Shown: in pieces, positions 5,036 through 7,309 of the stretch
Position numbering within the stretch: the first letter of the stretch is position 1
Layout of the letters: every line of letters begins with the position of its first letter
Source of the DNA: Desulfobulbaceae bacterium
GTDB lineage: Bacteria > Desulfobacterota > Desulfobulbia > Desulfobulbales > Desulfobulbaceae
Reading direction: 5' to 3'
Length of the DNA: 7,309 bases
Assembly: GCA_027011235.1 (NCBI GenBank)
Contig: JALVAI010000317.1
Location: forward strand, 1-7,309
Position numbers and translations under genes: made by a program
The notes under the pieces: model-generated
Database searches by the model: none
The model's input: the letters and a program-made list of their open reading frames with translations, nothing else
Told to the model about the DNA's origin: nothing

Positions 5036-5512
5036 TTATCCCTGCTCCTCCCTGCCGGCCAGAAGGACATTCACCAGCAGAATAATGGCCACTCCCACTG
5101 TTATCGCCGAATCAGCGACATTAAAGGCGGGCCAGTGATGACCGGACAGCGAGAAATCGAGAAAGTCCACCACCGAGCCGAGCCGAATTCGATCAATGAG
5201 GTTACCGACCGCGCCGCCGCCGACCAGGGCCAGGCCGATGGTATACCATCGGCTTATCCCTTTAATTCTTCGATAAATAAAAAAAATGGCCGTTAAGGCA
5301 ATAACGGCAACGCCGATAAAAAAAACCTGCCGCAGCCAGCCGGGGCGACCGGCAAACAGCCCGAATGCGGCGCCGGTATTGGTTAAATAGGTGAGATGAA
5401 AAAATCCCGGGATGATCTCCCGGGAATCATACAGCATAAAATGATGCACCACCCAGCTCTTGCTCAACTGATCCAGAACAACAACCAGTAAAAGGCATGT
5501 TATAAAGAGCAC
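5036..5512 (-). CDS. lspA: prolipoprotein signal peptidase (signal peptidase II)
   Basis: The 158-residue inner-membrane aspartic protease cleaves the signal peptide of diacylglyceryl-modified prolipoproteins before the lipobox Cys. Four hydrophobic segments are visible, at about residues 1-13, 62-80, 89-105 and 133-152. Family motifs are DQLSK (14-18), NTGAAFG (45-51), GGAVGNLIDR (99-108), VVDFLDF (114-120) and NVADSAITVG (131-140). Asp116 and Asp134 correspond to the catalytic dyad (Asp123/Asp141 in E. coli). The start is GTG 5512: an in-frame TGA lies seven codons upstream, and no other common start codon occurs between apart from a CTG. The Shine-Dalgarno is weak and the ileS stop is only 10 bases away, so coupling to ileS is likely, the usual ileS-lspA arrangement. 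A terminator-like hairpin lies inside codons 30-38. Confidence 0.97.
   Translation of the reverse strand: MLFITCLLLVVVLDQLSKSWVVHHFMLYDSREIIPGFFHLTYLTNTGAAFGLFAGRPGWLRQVFFIGVAVIALTAIFFIYRRIKGISRWYTIGLALVGGGAVGNLIDRIRLGSVVDFLDFSLSGHHWPAFNVADSAITVGVAIILLVNVLLAGREEQG
5399..5425 (-). repeat. terminator-like inverted repeat inside lspA
   Basis: On the minus strand TCCCGGGA (5425-5418), loop GATCA, and TCCCGGGA (5412-5405) form an 8-bp GC-rich stem. Six T follow at once (5404-5399). Each arm is itself a palindrome, so the two copies are also direct repeats. This has the form of an intrinsic terminator but lies about 90-110 bases inside lspA, on the coding strand. The conserved protein segment PGFF partly explains the 3' arm and the T run. 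It may be a coincidence, or a polarity/attenuation site when lspA is poorly translated. Confidence 0.5.
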
Positions 5513-5522
5513 GATCGACAGC

Positions 5523-7309
5523 TCAATCGGTCAGGGAGCGAACAACGTCCACACAGCGGGCGCACAGACCAGGATGTTCCGTATCCCTGCCCACCGAAGG
5601 GTCAATAACCCAGCACCGCTCACATTTGTTCCCTTTGGCCGGGCAGACGCCAAGGGTCAGGTCGGACAATATCTCCCCGGTGCCGATCTCTGTTTTTTCG
5701 CCTTCGGCAATGGCATCAACAAGCCGCAGACTGGACACAATACACAGTTCCTTTATCAACTCAAGATTGTCGGCAAGGAATTTTCTCAACTCATCATTAT
5801 CGGTCCTGAGCATTACCTCGGCATCCAGGGAAAGGCCGATTACCTTGTCCCGCCTGGCAGCCTCAAGCACCTTGGTGACCTCGCTGCGAATCTGCAGCAG
5901 ACGCTCCCAGCGCTCGTCAAACCCGGGATCATCCGCTATATCGTCAACCGTTGGAAACTCGGTAAAGAAAATGGACTGCTCAAGGGGAGAATCCTGGGAA
6001 AGGCCGTGCAGGTGTTCCCAGGCCTCGGCGGTTGTAAAACAGAGGATTGGCGCCATCATCCGGAGCAGGCCATCGAGAATGCGGTAGATCACTGTCTGGG
6101 CGGCCCGCCTTTTAAGATCATCGGCCAGAGAACAGTAGAGCCGGTCCTTGAGGATATCCATGTACAGACTGGAAATCACGGTACCGCAAAAGTTGTGTAA
6201 TCCATGATAGATGGCATGAAATTCATATTCCTGGTATGCCCGTGATATTCGCCGCACCAGTTCTGCATAGCGGCTGAGCGCCCAGCGGTCAATCTCGGTA
6301 AATGTGTCCGCGGAGACACCATGACGCTCTGGATCAAAATCAGCGAGATTGCTGAGAAGGAAGCGAATGGTGTTACGAATCTTGCGATAGGCATCCGAGA
6401 CGTGCTGCAATATTTCATCGGAGACCTTGACATCATCCTGGTAATTCTCGCTGGCTACCCAGAGACGCAGCACCTCGGCGCCATACTTGTCGATCACCTC
6501 CTGGGGGGCGATAACATTACCCACTGACTTGGACATCTTCTTGCCCTGGCCATCCACCACGTAACCATGGGTAAGTACGCCCCTGTAGGGCGCCCTGCCC
6601 CGGGTGCCGACCGAGGTCAGCAGGGAGGACTGAAACCAGCCCCGGTGCTGATCGCTGCCCTCGAGATACAAATCAGCCGGGGAACGCAGTTCCTGCCGCC
6701 GCTCAAGGACAGCGGCATGGCTGGTGCCGGAATCGAACCAGACATCAAGAATGTCGGTTTCCTTGCGAAAATTCCCAGAGCCGCATTGGCAGCGAACATC
6801 GCCGACAAACTCCGCGGCCTCATACTTGAACCAGGCATCGGCCCCCTCCCGGGCAAAAAGCTGTTCGATCCGGTCGCAGACCTCCCGGCTCTGCAGGACT
6901 TCGCCGCAATCCTCGCACACCAGGACGGTCAGCGGCACGCCCCAGGAGCGCTGGCGGGACAGGCACCAGTCCGGCCTGGATTCCACCATCCCGTAAATAC
7001 GCTGTTTGCCCCAGGCCGGGGTCCAGGTGACCTCGTCAATGGCCTTTAGCGCCTTTGTGCGAAGATCATTTTTCTCCATGGAGATAAACCACTGTTCGGT
7101 GGCCCGGTAAATCACCGGTTTCTTGCACCGCCAGCAATGGGGATAGCTGTGGACAATATCATTTCTCTTGACCAGGGAACCGGCAGCGGTCATGTCATCA
7201 ATGAGCTGATTGTTGACATCCGGTACCTGGCTGCCCTGATATTTACCGGCCTCCTCGGTATAACGACCCGCATCATCCACGGGCGAGAGAATATCCAGCC
7301 CGTAGCGCA
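5523..7309 (-). CDS. ileS: isoleucyl-tRNA synthetase (N-terminal third outside the window)
   Basis: The frame runs unbroken from the window edge to TGA at 5525-5523: 594 residues of an enzyme usually near 930. The HIGH motif and most of the CP1 editing domain are therefore missing. It charges tRNA-Ile with isoleucine in the cytosol. Visible parts, numbered from the first full codon, are the end of CP1 with YGLDILSPVDDAGRYTEEAG, RPDWCLSRQRSWGVP (111-125), DVWFDSG (188-194), GSDQHRGWF (217-225) and KMSKS (257-261, bases 6525-6539). An anticodon-binding helical domain follows. The C-terminal zinc finger has Cys562, Cys565, Cys582 and Cys585 (CERC and CARC). Further CxxC-type pairs occur near residues 58-61 and 131-134. 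The Met at 7280 is internal and not a start. lspA follows after 10 bases. Confidence 0.98.
   Translation of the reverse strand, partial: RYGLDILSPVDDAGRYTEEAGKYQGSQVPDVNNQLIDDMTAAGSLVKRNDIVHSYPHCWRCKKPVIYRATEQWFISMEKNDLRTKALKAIDEVTWTPAWGKQRIYGMVESRPDWCLSRQRSWGVPLTVLVCEDCGEVLQSREVCDRIEQLFAREGADAWFKYEAAEFVGDVRCQCGSGNFRKETDILDVWFDSGTSHAAVLERRQELRSPADLYLEGSDQHRGWFQSSLLTSVGTRGRAPYRGVLTHGYVVDGQGKKMSKSVGNVIAPQEVIDKYGAEVLRLWVASENYQDDVKVSDEILQHVSDAYRKIRNTIRFLLSNLADFDPERHGVSADTFTEIDRWALSRYAELVRRISRAYQEYEFHAIYHGLHNFCGTVISSLYMDILKDRLYCSLADDLKRRAAQTVIYRILDGLLRMMAPILCFTTAEAWEHLHGLSQDSPLEQSIFFTEFPTVDDIADDPGFDERWERLLQIRSEVTKVLEAARRDKVIGLSLDAEVMLRTDNDELRKFLADNLELIKELCIVSSLRLVDAIAEGEKTEIGTGEILSDLTLGVCPAKGNKCERCWVIDPSVGRDTEHPGLCARCVDVVRSLTD

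Noticed and set aside
5523..7280. ileS as a complete gene starting at the Met at 7280
   Set aside because: The frame continues upstream to the window edge with conserved IleRS sequence, so the gene is truncated by the window.

Overview
The window is a compact housekeeping segment from a moderately GC-rich bacterium, with every supported gene on the minus strand. Read in the direction of transcription (high to low coordinates) the order is ileS (3' part) - lspA - fabD - ffh - rpsP - khpA - rimM - trmD - a second SPOUT RNA methyltransferase (5' part, cut by the window edge). Two things suggest a sulfate-reducer-like Desulfobacterota (former Deltaproteobacteria, perhaps Desulfobulbales): the block ffh-rpsP-KH-rimM-trmD, and the COG4752/Methyltrn_RNA_4-type methyltransferase directly after trmD. 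This placement is inference from gene order and protein character; no marker in the window settles it.

Layout. Positions 7309-5523 encode the C-terminal two thirds of isoleucyl-tRNA synthetase, followed after 10 bases by lspA (lipoprotein signal peptidase, GTG start). A 129-base A-tract-rich gap leads to fabD (malonyl-CoA:ACP transacylase), best started at ATG 4906. After fabD a 242-base gap holds a convincing intrinsic terminator, a sigma70-like promoter whose -10 lies inside the terminator stem, and a roughly 175-base leader of ffh containing a hairpin and a possible 44-codon small ORF that overlaps the ffh start. ffh (SRP54) is followed by a 136-base gap with a hairpin next to the strong rpsP Shine-Dalgarno. 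From rpsP onward the genes are packed: rpsP and khpA abut in the same frame (TAA then TTG), khpA and rimM are 2 bases apart, rimM and trmD 24, and trmD overlaps the next gene by ATGA.

Function. The ffh-to-trmD unit combines co-translational membrane targeting (Ffh), a 30S protein (S16), a small KH RNA-binding protein, 30S maturation (RimM) and tRNA G37 methylation (TrmD), that is, ribosome assembly, decoding fidelity and protein targeting. The upstream unit supplies Ile-tRNA, lipoprotein processing and malonyl-ACP for fatty acid synthesis. I see no mobile element, CRISPR array, tRNA or rRNA, and no convincing plus-strand gene. The window is ordinary core genome; the points worth a second look are regulatory: the overlapping terminator/promoter, the ffh leader ORF, a terminator-like hairpin inside lspA, the S16/KH junction, and a Glu in place of the G4 Asp in Ffh.
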